Virus record (IMG/VR): IMGVR_UViG_3300023313_000021
Location: 1-34,022 of that record
Reading direction: 5' to 3' (one strand)
Origin: a virus
DNA length: 34,022 nucleotides
Shown: piece after piece, positions 1 to 9,260 of the stretch
Layout of the letters: every line of letters starts with the position of its first letter
Numbering within the stretch: the stretch's first letter is position 1
Made by a program: the position numbers and the translations under genes
Notes under the pieces: generated by a model
The model's input: only the letters and a program-made list of their open reading frames with translations
Databases searched by the model: none
Told to the model about the DNA's origin: nothing

Positions 1-12
1 GGGGGGGGGGGG
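1..12. other. Poly-G sequencing artefact
   Basis: Twelve G residues open the window. The copy of this locus at the other end of the window (before 33892) has no such run and reads as ordinary tape measure coding sequence. A G run at a contig end is typical of low-signal two-colour sequencing, so this is not treated as phage sequence. Confidence 0.85.
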
Positions 13-143
13 ACAAATCATGAAATAAATGTAGCCAATGGTATAGAAGTAGCATCTGTATACGGTAAATTATTCGAGGGTGGCGAAATAAGAATACAGA
101 AGTTTAAAGATGATATTCAGTCAACCATGGAAGAAATTAAGCG
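13..143. repeat. Contig-end overlap, left copy
   Basis: Bases 13-143 match 33892-34022 at a constant offset of 33,879, with a single difference (A at 17, C at 33896) next to the poly-G artefact. The overlap lies inside the tape measure gene and keeps its frame. This is the signature of a circular or circularly permuted genome whose assembly ran past its start, not of a repeat with its own function. Confidence 0.9.
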
Positions 144-960
144 TCTTAGAGATGGTGGAACAATATCAGGTAGTGGGACTAATTTAAAAATATCTACTAA
201 TTTCAATGAAATAAACAAAGGTAGAGAAAAAGTTAAAAACCTAAGACTTAGCCTTAAATCTTTAACATCTAAACAAAACCTCATTAGAGTTAGAGTTGAT
301 AATGCGGCTGAAGAAAAGATAATAGCATTAAGATTATCTGTTGGTGAAATAACAAAGGCGCAGGCCGAAGCTAAAAGAGAGACTATGAAGTTTAATCTTG
401 AAATGGCTAAGAACCCTGGTCCTAAGTTAATGAAACTATTAATTAAGCAGCATCAGAATTATATCAAAGAAGCTAAAATAGGAACAGATATTTTAGCTGG
501 TCTATCAGGTAAGCTTAAACATGTATATGAAAATAGTAATAGTAAGTTCCAGGCATCTATGACTAAGAGCTTAATGACAGGTATGGGAAGCGCATTTAAT
601 AGCATCGAGATGCAATTTAGAGGTATGATATTCAATATGCTAAAGGTAGCTCAAACTGCTAATATACCTGATGCTATATTAGGAAGTGGTAGTAGAGTTC
701 TAAGTAGTAATGATTTCGGAGGAGGAAGAGCTATTGGAGGAGATGTTGCTAGAGGTAAACAGTATCTAGTTGGTGAAAATGGTCCAGAGCTTTTTTCACC
801 TGGAGTATCTGGAAATATATCTAAGAATACAGGCAGTAGAGTTAATAACATTGTTATGAATATTAACACTCCAGATGCGAATAGCTTCGCAGTAAATCAA
901 CGTCAGATGATAGCAAAATTATCGTATGACTTATCAATATCAGATGGGAGAGACAAATAA
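13..960 (+). CDS. Tape measure protein, C-terminal part (continues from 31891)
   Basis: This is the C-terminal third of the tail tape measure protein, which is split by the linear cut. The frame is open from the first real base, so the ATG at 127 is internal and not a start. Joined to the part at 31891-34022 the protein is 982 residues. The C-terminus has the Gly-rich stretch, the 'GENGPELFSPG' motif and the final Asn-rich segment common at the C-terminal end of siphophage tape measures, which contact the tail tip. Its stop (958-960) overlaps the next start by one base (TAATG), so the downstream distal tail gene is translationally coupled. Confidence 0.93.
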   Translation, partial: TNHEINVANGIEVASVYGKLFEGGEIRIQKFKDDIQSTMEEIKRLRDGGTISGSGTNLKISTNFNEINKGREKVKNLRLSLKSLTSKQNLIRVRVDNAAEEKIIALRLSVGEITKAQAEAKRETMKFNLEMAKNPGPKLMKLLIKQHQNYIKEAKIGTDILAGLSGKLKHVYENSNSKFQASMTKSLMTGMGSAFNSIEMQFRGMIFNMLKVAQTANIPDAILGSGSRVLSSNDFGGGRAIGGDVARGKQYLVGENGPELFSPGVSGNISKNTGSRVNNIVMNINTPDANSFAVNQRQMIAKLSYDLSISDGRDK

Positions 961-1556
961 TGGCATTCTTAGAAGAGCAGTTCCCTACTAGTATCAGTTA
1001 TGGTAGTAGTGGTGGGCCTAAATACAGCACAACAATAGCAACTGTAAACAGTGGTTTTGAACAGAGAAATATCAACTGGACAGATGCTAGGTGTGAATAC
1101 ATAGTGAATCAAGCAGTAAGAACAGAACAGCAAATAAATGAATTAGTAGCCTTCTTTAGAACAGTTAAAGGTATGGGTATTGGTTTTAGATATAAGGATT
1201 GGACAGATTATAAAGCAACAGGTGAGGCTCTCGGTGTTGGTGATGGGATAATGGCGTCTTTTCAGATGAAGAAAGTATATACGTTTGGAACTGGAGCTAC
1301 ATACGATAGGATAATCAAGAAACCAGTAGCAGGAAGCATCAGCGTCTACGTAGACGGCATATTAGACGGTACGGCTACTGTTGACATCACTACAGGTATT
1401 ATAACATTCCCTGTGGCTCCTGTGCTTAACTCTATCATAACAGCTGACTTCGAATTCGATGTTCCAGCAAGATTTGGCAATGATAGTATGAATATAACAC
1501 TTGATTTCGCACTAATTTCAACATGGAGTAATATCACAGTACTAGAGATTAGATAA
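960..1556 (+). CDS. Distal tail protein, DUF2460 family (GTA gp12-like)
   Basis: A 198-residue protein of the DUF2460/TIGR02217 family, the distal tail component found after the tape measure in alphaproteobacterial siphophages and gene transfer agents. The N-terminal half has the family pattern: an FP motif near residue 8, an 'NINWTDARCEY' strand, and a helix (about 60-70) leading to a GFRYKDWTDY loop. The C-terminal half is a beta-rich domain (about 105-165) ending in a short FEFDVPARF strand. It is expected to form the ring joining the tail tube to the hub. The start overlaps the tape measure stop by one base, behind a GGGAG site. Synteny with the next two genes supports the call. Confidence 0.85.
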   Translation: MAFLEEQFPTSISYGSSGGPKYSTTIATVNSGFEQRNINWTDARCEYIVNQAVRTEQQINELVAFFRTVKGMGIGFRYKDWTDYKATGEALGVGDGIMASFQMKKVYTFGTGATYDRIIKKPVAGSISVYVDGILDGTATVDITTGIITFPVAPVLNSIITADFEFDVPARFGNDSMNITLDFALISTWSNITVLEIR

Positions 1557-1575
1557 GTATTTTAGAGATAGAATG
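1556..1575 (+). promoter_or_regulatory. Late-type element before the DUF2163 gene
   Basis: AGTATTTTA at 1556-1564 starts inside the stop codon of the previous gene and is followed by a degenerate TAGAAACGGAGA-like leader (TAGAATGAAGA). It is one of eleven copies of an intergenic element found nearly always on the plus strand. Here the initiator ATG lies within the leader half. Confidence 0.55.
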
Positions 1576-2391
1576 AAGAACTTATCTAATACTTTAAAAA
1601 CGCACATGGCACAGGAAGTATCCACTTTGGCTACTTGCTGGAAAATAACAAATGCTGATGGAAATATCATCGGCTTCACCACATATGATAGAGAAATAAT
1701 ATTTAACGGAACATCATATAGCCCTGCAAATGGAATGACTCCGACAGCTATTCTTTCATCAGTTGGTTTAAAGGTGGACAACCTAGAGGTTAGCTCTCTT
1801 CTAGGTGGAAGTGCGGTAACTAAAAATGATATTGAAAAAGGTATTTATGATTTCAGTAAGGTTGAAATATTTAGCGTCGATTACACTAACTTAGCTGCTG
1901 GAAGCATTGTGTTAAAAACAGGAAGCTTCGGTAATATAAAATATGGCCGAACTGTATTCACAGCAGAAGTACGAGGTGTAGCTCAGCAATATACAAATAC
2001 AATAACTCACAAATACATCAAGACATGTAGAGCTGAGCTTGGAGATAGCAAGTGTAGATTTGATATCACAACAGCAACATCTAACGGAACACTAGCCACT
2101 ATAATTGATAATTACACTATAACGAGTGATGTTGTAGCAATTGATGGGTATTATGAATTCGGACTGATAACATGGACCAGCGGTGCTAACGCAGGCGCTA
2201 TAACAGAAGTTAAAAGTTTTATTAATAATGAGATAAGATTTTATACAAAGTTAAGTGGAGCTTTAGCTATTGGAGATACATTTACTATATCACCAGGGTG
2301 CAACAAAGAGTTCGCAACATGTAAGAATAAGTTTTCAAATGTAATTAATTTTAGAGGTGAGCCACTAGTACCCACCAAGAAGGTTGTGTAA
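1573..2391 (+). CDS. Tail hub protein, DUF2163 family (GTA gp13-like)
   Basis: A 272-residue protein resembling DUF2163/TIGR02218, with the C-terminal phage BR0599-type domain. The N-terminal half shows the 'TCWKITNADGNIIGFTTYDR' pattern and a 'VDNLEVSSLLG' segment. The C-terminal part has the conserved cysteines (C156, C164, C255, C261) around 'KTCRAELGDSKCRF' and 'PGCNKEFATCKNKF'. In gene transfer agents the homologue is the baseplate hub, between the DUF2460 protein and the large gp15-like protein, exactly as here. The usual gene for a NlpC/P60 cell-wall peptidase (gp14) is missing after it. The stop overlaps the next ATG by one base (TAATG). Confidence 0.85.
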   Translation: MKNLSNTLKTHMAQEVSTLATCWKITNADGNIIGFTTYDREIIFNGTSYSPANGMTPTAILSSVGLKVDNLEVSSLLGGSAVTKNDIEKGIYDFSKVEIFSVDYTNLAAGSIVLKTGSFGNIKYGRTVFTAEVRGVAQQYTNTITHKYIKTCRAELGDSKCRFDITTATSNGTLATIIDNYTITSDVVAIDGYYEFGLITWTSGANAGAITEVKSFINNEIRFYTKLSGALAIGDTFTISPGCNKEFATCKNKFSNVINFRGEPLVPTKKVV

Positions 2392-5300
2392 TGGCAATAC
2401 TATATCCAGCATACCCAACACCATATGTAGTCCCTCCAGGAAAAGTAATGTATTGGAAAAACCCATACACAGGAACATTCTTTGACTCAACATCAGATGC
2501 GTGGACTTGGGTAAATAGACCTGTTGCAGGATACACTATTGGTACAGTTTTTGATGAAGGTCCAATAATACAAGGTGGAACACATAGGTATAGTGCATTA
2601 TATGGCATAGAAAAAGATATAAAGGCACCAATAGCACCGAAAGTTGTTGGTAAGATAGATATAGTAGAAGTTGTAGCCGATACATATGGTAAGGTAATAC
2701 CAATAGTATATGGTGTAAGTAAGCTTGATACAAATATATTATGGGCGGCTCCAATAAGAGAAGCATTAAATAACACAGCATCAGGTGTAGCTGATATAAA
2801 AGACATAGGTACACTGTGGAATACTCCATACACTACTTGGACTATAATAGATAATCAAACAACAGCAGGAAATCCAATTCCTGGGACAACTGATTTCAAA
2901 GCACTGGGTAAGACAGAACAACAGATAAATGACTGGTATTCAAATACTACTGCTGCCACAATAGGATATCAATATTTTGGTAGCTTCGCAGTTGGTATTT
3001 GCGAAGGACAGATAAGTAGAGTTAAAAATATATCTGCTGATGGTGTGGAAATATGGAAACTGGGAGATACACTACCAAGTTATATAACAATATATGACGG
3101 TAATGAAAATCAATTACCTAGTCCTGTAATTGAAGCTTTTGAGGGTGTTGGTAATTATCCAGCACATAGAGGGCTTGCCTATATTGTATTTGACGATATG
3201 TTACTCACAGATTATGGGAATAAGGTTCCAAAAATATCTGTTGAGGTAACTAGAGATTTACAATCATTAGGTGGTGGAGCATTTACATCTGGATCAGATG
3301 AAATACCAAATGATAGAGATCTTATTAGATATGACTCATATTTTCTACAGGATAAAGTAGTATCAGTTTTAAGTGATAGACTTGAGATATATAATATAGA
3401 CGCAACTACATTGACTGATATAGTATATTTAAATAGACTTATTTCAAATAATGTAGAAATAAGTAGTGTGATCTCTACATCATATGGTAATAGCAAAGTA
3501 TTGGTATCGATAGATGCATACAAGAGTGACGGTATATCAAATTCAAAAGTTAGGATAACCATAATTGCCGAGTATGATACGATTACAGGCGATATTGTAA
3601 TAAACGATACAAACCTACCAATACTAATAGATGCCATAGATTATGATATTTCTACAGGAAATTATGTATGTATGGATGCATCAACAGGTGATATATATAA
3701 ATCATCAGATATGATTAACTGGATTTTACTAACTAATATACCTACAAGTACTAATAATGATCACATATTTATAAGTGGTGGTAAAGTAGCAATTGGACTT
3801 AGATCTGTAGAAGTAAATACATCTGTCCACAATAACTACACAATACATGATTATATTAACTCAACAATAGGATCTACACATTATATTGTTAAAAAATCTG
3901 ATGATAGATATATTTTTATAAGCAATGGAATAAACTCAACATACTCTATAAACTCAACTAAGGATTTTATAACTACTGATATTTCAAATGATATATCAGT
4001 ATTATCAACATTAACAGGCATGATAGCAGAACTATCTGTAAATATAGGTGGAGACACAAACCTACATTGGAAAGATCCTGCTACATCACAATGGTCTCCT
4101 AGATTTAATGGAATTACATTTGACACAAACTTATTAATAACATCACTTCCAGCCCCAGCATCAGCTGGAGCTCCTAGCAATAAGTGGGCAAGCGATTATG
4201 CTGGGAAGTTGGCTGTATTTACAATAAATAACAATGAATATGTAGTTAGTGATAGAAATGGTGGAAACAATACAATCAATGGATCGCCATACACTTATAC
4301 ATATACATCAGGTAAATATACAACAAACTCAAATACTGACAAGATATTGCAGGTTGATCAAATAGGACCTAGCTTTTATAGTTCCAATAGAGGAGTCGTA
4401 TTAAGTACTCCTACTAATACAATAGAAGTAGAATTAGAATACAATAGTAATGGTAGTAAGAATACATTTGATGTAATTACATCTGCCGGTCAGTATTCTA
4501 CCATAGTTCACAATATATCATATATTGATAGTAATTATATATTTGCTAATGTATTTAAAGATGGTAATAATATATTCCATGTATTTAGAGATAGTGCTAT
4601 GGTTTCAGTAGATGATGGTCTTACATGGAGCAATGTTCCAATATCATTTGATATTGGACATGGTGGAATACATGGAAAGAATAATGAATACCTAAATGGG
4701 CTATGTAAAAACTCAAATACAAATATTGGTGGAGTAAATACTACACTAGTAAGTATGGGTGGAAGAAATGTTTATTCATTTTCTGGAACAACATCAAGTG
4801 TAGTATTTACAGCAAGCAATGCTTTTACATATGTAAGTGATATAGCTGAATATAATGGTGAGCTATATGTATTACTAGATGATAGATGGATATACAAAGT
4901 AACCAGCAACACAACAGCAATACCTATGGTAGACCTTAATGCTTCTGGCCTACACGCTCATTCGTTTAAGTTTCAGGGTGACAGTGTGTTTATACTTACA
5001 AATAATGTTAATGCTAGAACAGACACAATATTCAGTGCTAGTGTGTCTGACTATATATTCTCCATGACTGGACCAACATATGACTCTTATTGGAGAGAAA
5101 CAAAGATGTTAACAAATAGAGTCGATACAAAAGAAATAATGTATGACTTGACATATATTAATAGAGGTCCATTGCCACCAATAACAGATAAAACTTTTGT
5201 TGGTGATATAATAGTTGATATATCCAATAAGTGTAATATATCAGCAAACGACTTTAGTGTAAATGTAGCTAGTACACTATATGGCTATACAATTAGTAGT

Positions 5301-6851
5301 GAGAGCACAGGTAGAGCAGCAATTATGCCTCTTCTTGAAGGATATTTTATTGAAGCATTCGATAGCAATGGAATGAAGTTTGTAGATAAATCAAACAATA
5401 ATGTATACGAACTTATACTTGAGGATGAGATAGTGCCTGTTGGAAATGGTGATTTAGTTAAAACTGAAAGAATTCAAGTACTTGAATTACCAAAAAGAGT
5501 AAATGTTGATTTTATAGATTATGACGCTAAGCTTACAAAGGCTACAACATATTCTGAAAAGATAGTGTCAAATAGTAATAAGATAACAACATTAAATCTT
5601 CCTATAATAATGACAGCTACAGAAGCTAAGCAAATTAGTGAGAAAAAGCTTTACACTGATATCATAGAGCGCAGCTTCCACCTATTAACATTATCAAACA
5701 AATATTCATACCTAGATGCTTCTGACAGACTTGAGATAAGAGTTGGAACGAATGTTTATTTTGTAAGAATAATAGAAATATACAACAATATGGATATGAC
5801 AATATCTCTTAGGTGTTTGAATGATGATGTATCAGCGTTTACAAGTACTGCTACAGTATCAACTACTCCTATAATTGTTCCGGTAAACCAAGCAGCTACA
5901 ATAAACTTCATTGATGTAGTTGCCTTAGACGACACTAGGCCAAACGATATGTTTTATCAATCAACAGTAAGTGGTAATACTACTTCATGGGTTGGTGGAA
6001 CACAGCAATATCAAATGCCAGATGGAACATGGAATACAGTAGTAGATGTATCTGCTGAACCACAGGTTGGTATTACAACAAATATTATCAATATAGCTTC
6101 AGGTAATGTATGGGATAATACAAGTAAGATACAGATAGTCGGTTTCTTTAACTTAACATCACTACCTGATATAGATGTTTTAAATGGAGCAAATAGAATA
6201 TTGATAGGTAATGAAGTTATGCAATATTCAAACGCCACATTATTATCAACTGATACCACAACAGGTAAGACAACGTGGGAGCTTAGTAGGGTATTAAGAG
6301 GCAGAAGAGGGAGTGCCGTAGATACGTGGCCTGTAGGAACAAGGGTGCTAGTTATAGATAAAACTCTATCTAAAACTCTAGTACCAGTGCAAAATCTAAA
6401 TATACCAGCAACACATAGAGCATTCACACATACTTTTAGCTCAAACGTTGCTGATTATAAAGTTTATTCATATACCGGTGTAAATATTCAACCATTATCA
6501 GTTGTTCATATTAAATCAACTATTGTAAGTAATGATATAAATCTAAAGTGGACGAGAAGAACAAGATTTGGTCAGGAGTGGGTTGACCTTGTAGATGTTG
6601 GAGTTGGAGAGTTAATAGAGCAGTATGAGGTTGTATTCACAGACTCAACGCCAGCACCTGTTCCTGCTACTGGAGCCTCATTAACTAGAACAACTGTAGT
6701 TACAAAAACCGTATATGTCAATTCAATAACATATACTGCTGCTGATCAAATAAATGATTTCGGACATATATTACCAGCTGGGTCAACAATTGATATATAT
6801 CAAATGAGCAATGTAATAGGCCGCGGCGCTAAAGCTACATACATTATATAA
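2391..6851 (+). CDS. Large tail hub/receptor protein, GTA gp15-like, with inserted propeller-like region
   Basis: A 1,486-residue tail tip protein of the phage-tail_3/gp15 ('megatron') type. Residues 1-290 match the family's N-terminal core: 'GKVIPIVYGVSKLDTNILW', then 'YFGSFAVGICEG', 'RGLAYIVFDDM' and 'GNKVPKISVEV'. Family-like sequence resumes near 937 ('IIVDISNKC', 'GYTISSESTGRAAI'), followed by a tail_3-like segment (about 1035-1145) and the C-terminal 'LSRVLRGRRGS' motif. Between them, about residues 293-930, is a large beta-rich insert rich in Ser, Thr, Asn and Ile, with Asp-box-like motifs ('KSSDMINW' near 434, 'SVDDGLTWSN' near 736) typical of beta-propellers. The TIM-barrel hydrolase seen in some GTA homologues is not recognisable. 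Probable role: hub and receptor or glycan contact. Confidence 0.8.
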   Translation: MAILYPAYPTPYVVPPGKVMYWKNPYTGTFFDSTSDAWTWVNRPVAGYTIGTVFDEGPIIQGGTHRYSALYGIEKDIKAPIAPKVVGKIDIVEVVADTYGKVIPIVYGVSKLDTNILWAAPIREALNNTASGVADIKDIGTLWNTPYTTWTIIDNQTTAGNPIPGTTDFKALGKTEQQINDWYSNTTAATIGYQYFGSFAVGICEGQISRVKNISADGVEIWKLGDTLPSYITIYDGNENQLPSPVIEAFEGVGNYPAHRGLAYIVFDDMLLTDYGNKVPKISVEVTRDLQSLGGGAFTSGSDEIPNDRDLIRYDSYFLQDKVVSVLSDRLEIYNIDATTLTDIVYLNRLISNNVEISSVISTSYGNSKVLVSIDAYKSDGISNSKVRITIIAEYDTITGDIVINDTNLPILIDAIDYDISTGNYVCMDASTGDIYKSSDMINWILLTNIPTSTNNDHIFISGGKVAIGLRSVEVNTSVHNNYTIHDYINSTIGSTHYIVKKSDDRYIFISNGINSTYSINSTKDFITTDISNDISVLSTLTGMIAELSVNIGGDTNLHWKDPATSQWSPRFNGITFDTNLLITSLPAPASAGAPSNKWASDYAGKLAVFTINNNEYVVSDRNGGNNTINGSPYTYTYTSGKYTTNSNTDKILQVDQIGPSFYSSNRGVVLSTPTNTIEVELEYNSNGSKNTFDVITSAGQYSTIVHNISYIDSNYIFANVFKDGNNIFHVFRDSAMVSVDDGLTWSNVPISFDIGHGGIHGKNNEYLNGLCKNSNTNIGGVNTTLVSMGGRNVYSFSGTTSSVVFTASNAFTYVSDIAEYNGELYVLLDDRWIYKVTSNTTAIPMVDLNASGLHAHSFKFQGDSVFILTNNVNARTDTIFSASVSDYIFSMTGPTYDSYWRETKMLTNRVDTKEIMYDLTYINRGPLPPITDKTFVGDIIVDISNKCNISANDFSVNVASTLYGYTISSESTGRAAIMPLLEGYFIEAFDSNGMKFVDKSNNNVYELILEDEIVPVGNGDLVKTERIQVLELPKRVNVDFIDYDAKLTKATTYSEKIVSNSNKITTLNLPIIMTATEAKQISEKKLYTDIIERSFHLLTLSNKYSYLDASDRLEIRVGTNVYFVRIIEIYNNMDMTISLRCLNDDVSAFTSTATVSTTPIIVPVNQAATINFIDVVALDDTRPNDMFYQSTVSGNTTSWVGGTQQYQMPDGTWNTVVDVSAEPQVGITTNIINIASGNVWDNTSKIQIVGFFNLTSLPDIDVLNGANRILIGNEVMQYSNATLLSTDTTTGKTTWELSRVLRGRRGSAVDTWPVGTRVLVIDKTLSKTLVPVQNLNIPATHRAFTHTFSSNVADYKVYSYTGVNIQPLSVVHIKSTIVSNDINLKWTRRTRFGQEWVDLVDVGVGELIEQYEVVFTDSTPAPVPATGASLTRTTVVTKTVYVNSITYTAADQINDFGHILPAGSTIDIYQMSNVIGRGAKATYII

Positions 6852-6883
6852 GTATTTTACTTATAGAAACGGAGATATAAAAA
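6851..6883 (+). promoter_or_regulatory. Late-type element before the fibre gene
   Basis: AGTATTTTA (6851-6859) overlaps the stop codon of the hub gene and is followed by an exact TAGAAACGGAGA containing the ribosome binding site for the ATG at 6884. It is a full-length copy of the phage-wide intergenic element and the only sequence between the two genes. Confidence 0.65.
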
Positions 6884-8248
6884 ATGGCTACAAATAAATT
6901 CTTAATACCAGAGATCATTGTTGGTCAGGCTCAAAAAGAAGTTACACATAATGAGGGTTTGGCGTTCCTTGACGCATTAATGAAAAACCCATTGGTTGGC
7001 GAAGATACAGTTACGCCACCAACAACGCCACTTGAGGGTGATATACATACTGTAGGAACAGGAGCTACTGGAGTATGGCTTGGTAAGGATGGTATGGTAG
7101 CTTATTTCATAAATAACATATGGACGTTCACTACTCCTTTCTCAGGACTAGTATTCTACTCAAACGTGTCAAATGATTTCTTATTTTACGATGGTACAAT
7201 ATTCACGAGCTATAGGTCAACACTTATTGGAGCTACCCCATGGGGAAACATTACAGGCATATTAGCAAACCAAACTGATTTACAAGCAGAATTCAATTTA
7301 AAAGCTAATATAACAGACTTAGCTTTAAAGGAAGATAGCCTGGCAAATCCTACTACTGACGGATTTGTATTATCAAGTACGATAGCAGGAGTTAGGTCTT
7401 GGATAGCACCACCAACAAGTGGGGGATCCGCAGCTTGGGGCTCCATTACAGGTACGTTAACAAGTCAAACTGATCTTGTAGCGGCATTAACAGCTAAAGA
7501 AGACGCTTTAAATAATCCAACTACTGATGGTGATGTATTGTCAAGTACGATAGCTGGTGTAAGATCTTGGATAACACTACCTGCGGCAGTATCTAACGCA
7601 TGGGGGAGCATTACAGGTACACTTGCCAACCAAACTGACCTACAAGCAGCCTTAGACGCCAAGGAGCCTTCTGCTGGTAATCCTACAGTTGATGGACAGG
7701 TATTATCTAGTACTATAGCTGGTGTTAGAAGTTGGATAACTCCTTCTGCTGGAACTGTTTCGGCTTCATTACCATTCTTTCACGCATCATACCATTCAGG
7801 TGGAAATAATGGTGGGGCCTCAGTAGTAGCTCCTGCTACATCAATAAGGCCAATAAATGATTTCTCAGGAATATTAAACTTGGGCGATACATATGGTTCT
7901 CTGCCAATAATAAATGGCAACATAATATCTGTTCCAGCAGGAATATGGAAAATAAATGTCAAGTGCGCAGTATTTGGGACAGGACTTACTCAAATAGGTA
8001 CATATTCAGTTGGTACTACAGGACCAGCTATATATGGCGACACATATAGTGTTACTTCAGATGTTGGCACTGGTGGAAATACATTATCATATGATGCAAT
8101 AATCATTCCTGGATTTGGTGGGGCTGTTATTGAGTTTGGTATACAACAGGTATCTCAATTTGCTCATGCTCAAGGAATGGGTAAGTCATCCATATTATCA
8201 GCAGGATCAGAAACACTATTATCAATACATGGTGTTAAAATTGGTTAA
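6884..8248 (+). CDS. Tail fibre protein, DUF2793 N-terminus with three internal repeats
   Basis: A 454-residue fibre. The N-terminus (1-110) has the DUF2793 signature 'VGQAQKEVTHNEGLAFLDAL', known mostly from alphaproteobacterial phages, and probably anchors it to the tail. Residues 118-290 hold three tandem repeats of about 55-66 residues, each with 'WGSITGTLANQTDLQAALDA'-like and 'STIAGVRSWI' segments; these look like a trimeric shaft. The C-terminal 150 residues are beta-rich ('ISVPAGIWKINVK'), resembling a C1q/TNF-type jelly roll that could bind the receptor; this last point is inference. The nucleotide repeats are diverged, so the duplication is not recent. Expression is probably driven by the late-type element just upstream. 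Confidence 0.8.
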   Translation: MATNKFLIPEIIVGQAQKEVTHNEGLAFLDALMKNPLVGEDTVTPPTTPLEGDIHTVGTGATGVWLGKDGMVAYFINNIWTFTTPFSGLVFYSNVSNDFLFYDGTIFTSYRSTLIGATPWGNITGILANQTDLQAEFNLKANITDLALKEDSLANPTTDGFVLSSTIAGVRSWIAPPTSGGSAAWGSITGTLTSQTDLVAALTAKEDALNNPTTDGDVLSSTIAGVRSWITLPAAVSNAWGSITGTLANQTDLQAALDAKEPSAGNPTVDGQVLSSTIAGVRSWITPSAGTVSASLPFFHASYHSGGNNGGASVVAPATSIRPINDFSGILNLGDTYGSLPIINGNIISVPAGIWKINVKCAVFGTGLTQIGTYSVGTTGPAIYGDTYSVTSDVGTGGNTLSYDAIIIPGFGGAVIEFGIQQVSQFAHAQGMGKSSILSAGSETLLSIHGVKIG

Positions 8249-8687
8249 GCTATTATTACTCATACTACTCACTACAGGCTGTGTAAAGCAGCCTGGTAGC
8301 TTTTCAGGTATGGCTGAGGGCCTAGGTAAGGCCCAGGCTACAATAAGCCTTGAGAAATACAAGAAGCCTACTAAGCATATTAAAATTAGGGAGCTTTATA
8401 AGCTTAAGAGCCTTGATAAAACTGAAATAGATAAAATGGACCAGGATAGACGCCACTTCCGAAAATTAGCTATTAAACTAAGAGACACGATGGAAGCTAA
8501 GAATGAGGGAATTCGCAATCTTATAAGTGTTATAGAACTACTTGAGATAGAAAATAAAATTAATGTTCGTATAGCTCAAAAAGCTTTAAGAGAGCTTGAG
8601 AAAGAAGAGACTAAGAATATGATAAATGATGCATTTCAAAAAGGTATGTCATTGATTTCTATATTAGCTCTAGTCGGTATTATTTAA
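8229..8687 (+). CDS. Putative u-spanin lipoprotein
   Basis: A 152-residue protein starting inside the 3' end of the fibre gene (20-base overlap, no clear Shine-Dalgarno, so probably coupled). It begins with two Lys, a hydrophobic run and a lipobox LTTGC with the acceptor cysteine at residue 18, predicting an outer-membrane lipoprotein. The middle is charged and helical. The last 14-15 residues ('MSLISILALVGII') are hydrophobic and could be a short membrane anchor. An N-terminal lipid anchor plus a C-terminal membrane segment is the layout of unimolecular spanins (T1 gp11 type), which fuse inner and outer membranes at lysis. The longer frame from 8115 merely runs back into the fibre gene. The short C-terminal segment leaves some doubt; an Rz1-like or other lipoprotein is the alternative. 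Confidence 0.65.
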   Translation: MVLKLVKLLLLILLTTGCVKQPGSFSGMAEGLGKAQATISLEKYKKPTKHIKIRELYKLKSLDKTEIDKMDQDRRHFRKLAIKLRDTMEAKNEGIRNLISVIELLEIENKINVRIAQKALRELEKEETKNMINDAFQKGMSLISILALVGII

Positions 8688-8980
8688 CCAAAAAGTTTAA
8701 CAACAATACCTATCACAAAACTCATAACTAATACACCACCCATGAATAAAGCCTGTCTCTGTTTAATCTCAGATATACTATTTTCTATGGCCTCAACTTT
8801 ATCGTGTAAGTGAGTGTTATCTGTTTCAACCTTCTCAATCTTAACTAGTGTATTTGCTATTTTTTCAATAGAAAAACTAATAGATGTTAAGTTTTTATTT
8901 ATCTCTGATATATTGCTGGTTGCTGTCTTGAGGTCTTCTTCAAGCTTGTCAAGTCTGTATTGATGAACCTCACTCTGCAT
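8684..8980 (-). CDS. XhlA-like coiled-coil membrane protein (holin-associated)
   Basis: A 98-residue protein. Residues 5-75 form a long heptad-patterned coiled coil, and residues 77-95 ('ALFMGGVLVMSFVIGIVV') form a single C-terminal membrane helix ending in KLFG. Size and layout match XhlA/haemolysin-type proteins next to phage holins, thought to sit at the inner membrane during lysis. It overlaps the upstream membrane gene by 11 bases behind an AAGGA site. Its stop overlaps the stop of the plus-strand u-spanin-like gene, so the two transcripts converge with no terminator between. It is the last gene of the minus-strand lysis group. Confidence 0.6.
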   Translation of the reverse strand: MQSEVHQYRLDKLEEDLKTATSNISEINKNLTSISFSIEKIANTLVKIEKVETDNTHLHDKVEAIENSISEIKQRQALFMGGVLVMSFVIGIVVKLFG

Positions 8981-9260
8981 CTCTATTCATCCTTTTTAAG
9001 AAATCACTATCAGACTCGGATATATTAGTTTCTACTATAGTTTCAGACGCTATAACGCCAGCTTCAGTTTCTAACGTAGTAGCTTCAGCTAAACTCTCTT
9101 CAGCTACAGCAGTCTTTTCTAGTCTTTCTGTTTTAACAATATCGGAGGCGTCCATACCAATACTTGGATGGCGCCTATTAAAGAAGACATAAGCTACAAA
9201 TATAGCTACGCCAACTAATATAAGCCAGCTCTTTTTAAGAAGCGTCTTTAAGGAACTCAT
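8970..9260 (-). CDS. Small N-terminally anchored membrane protein of the lysis group
   Basis: A 96-residue protein using the ATG at 9260, which has AGGAG nine bases upstream; the in-frame ATG at 9284 has no such site. Residues 11-26 ('SWLILVGVAIFVAYVFF') form one membrane helix after a Lys-rich start, followed by an acidic, Ala/Glu/Thr-rich region of about 65 residues. By the positive-inside rule the C-terminal part would be periplasmic. I do not recognise a family. Its place between holin-like and XhlA-like genes suggests lysis. An inner-membrane spanin subunit is possible, but the tail has no strong coiled coil. Confidence 0.5.
   Translation of the reverse strand: MSSLKTLLKKSWLILVGVAIFVAYVFFNRRHPSIGMDASDIVKTERLEKTAVAEESLAEATTLETEAGVIASETIVETNISESDSDFLKRMNRDAE

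Noticed and set aside
13-143. Biological direct terminal repeat
   Set aside because: The repeat lies within a coding gene, is abutted by a sequencing artefact and has the length expected for an assembly overlap; a true terminal repeat would not cut the tape measure gene.
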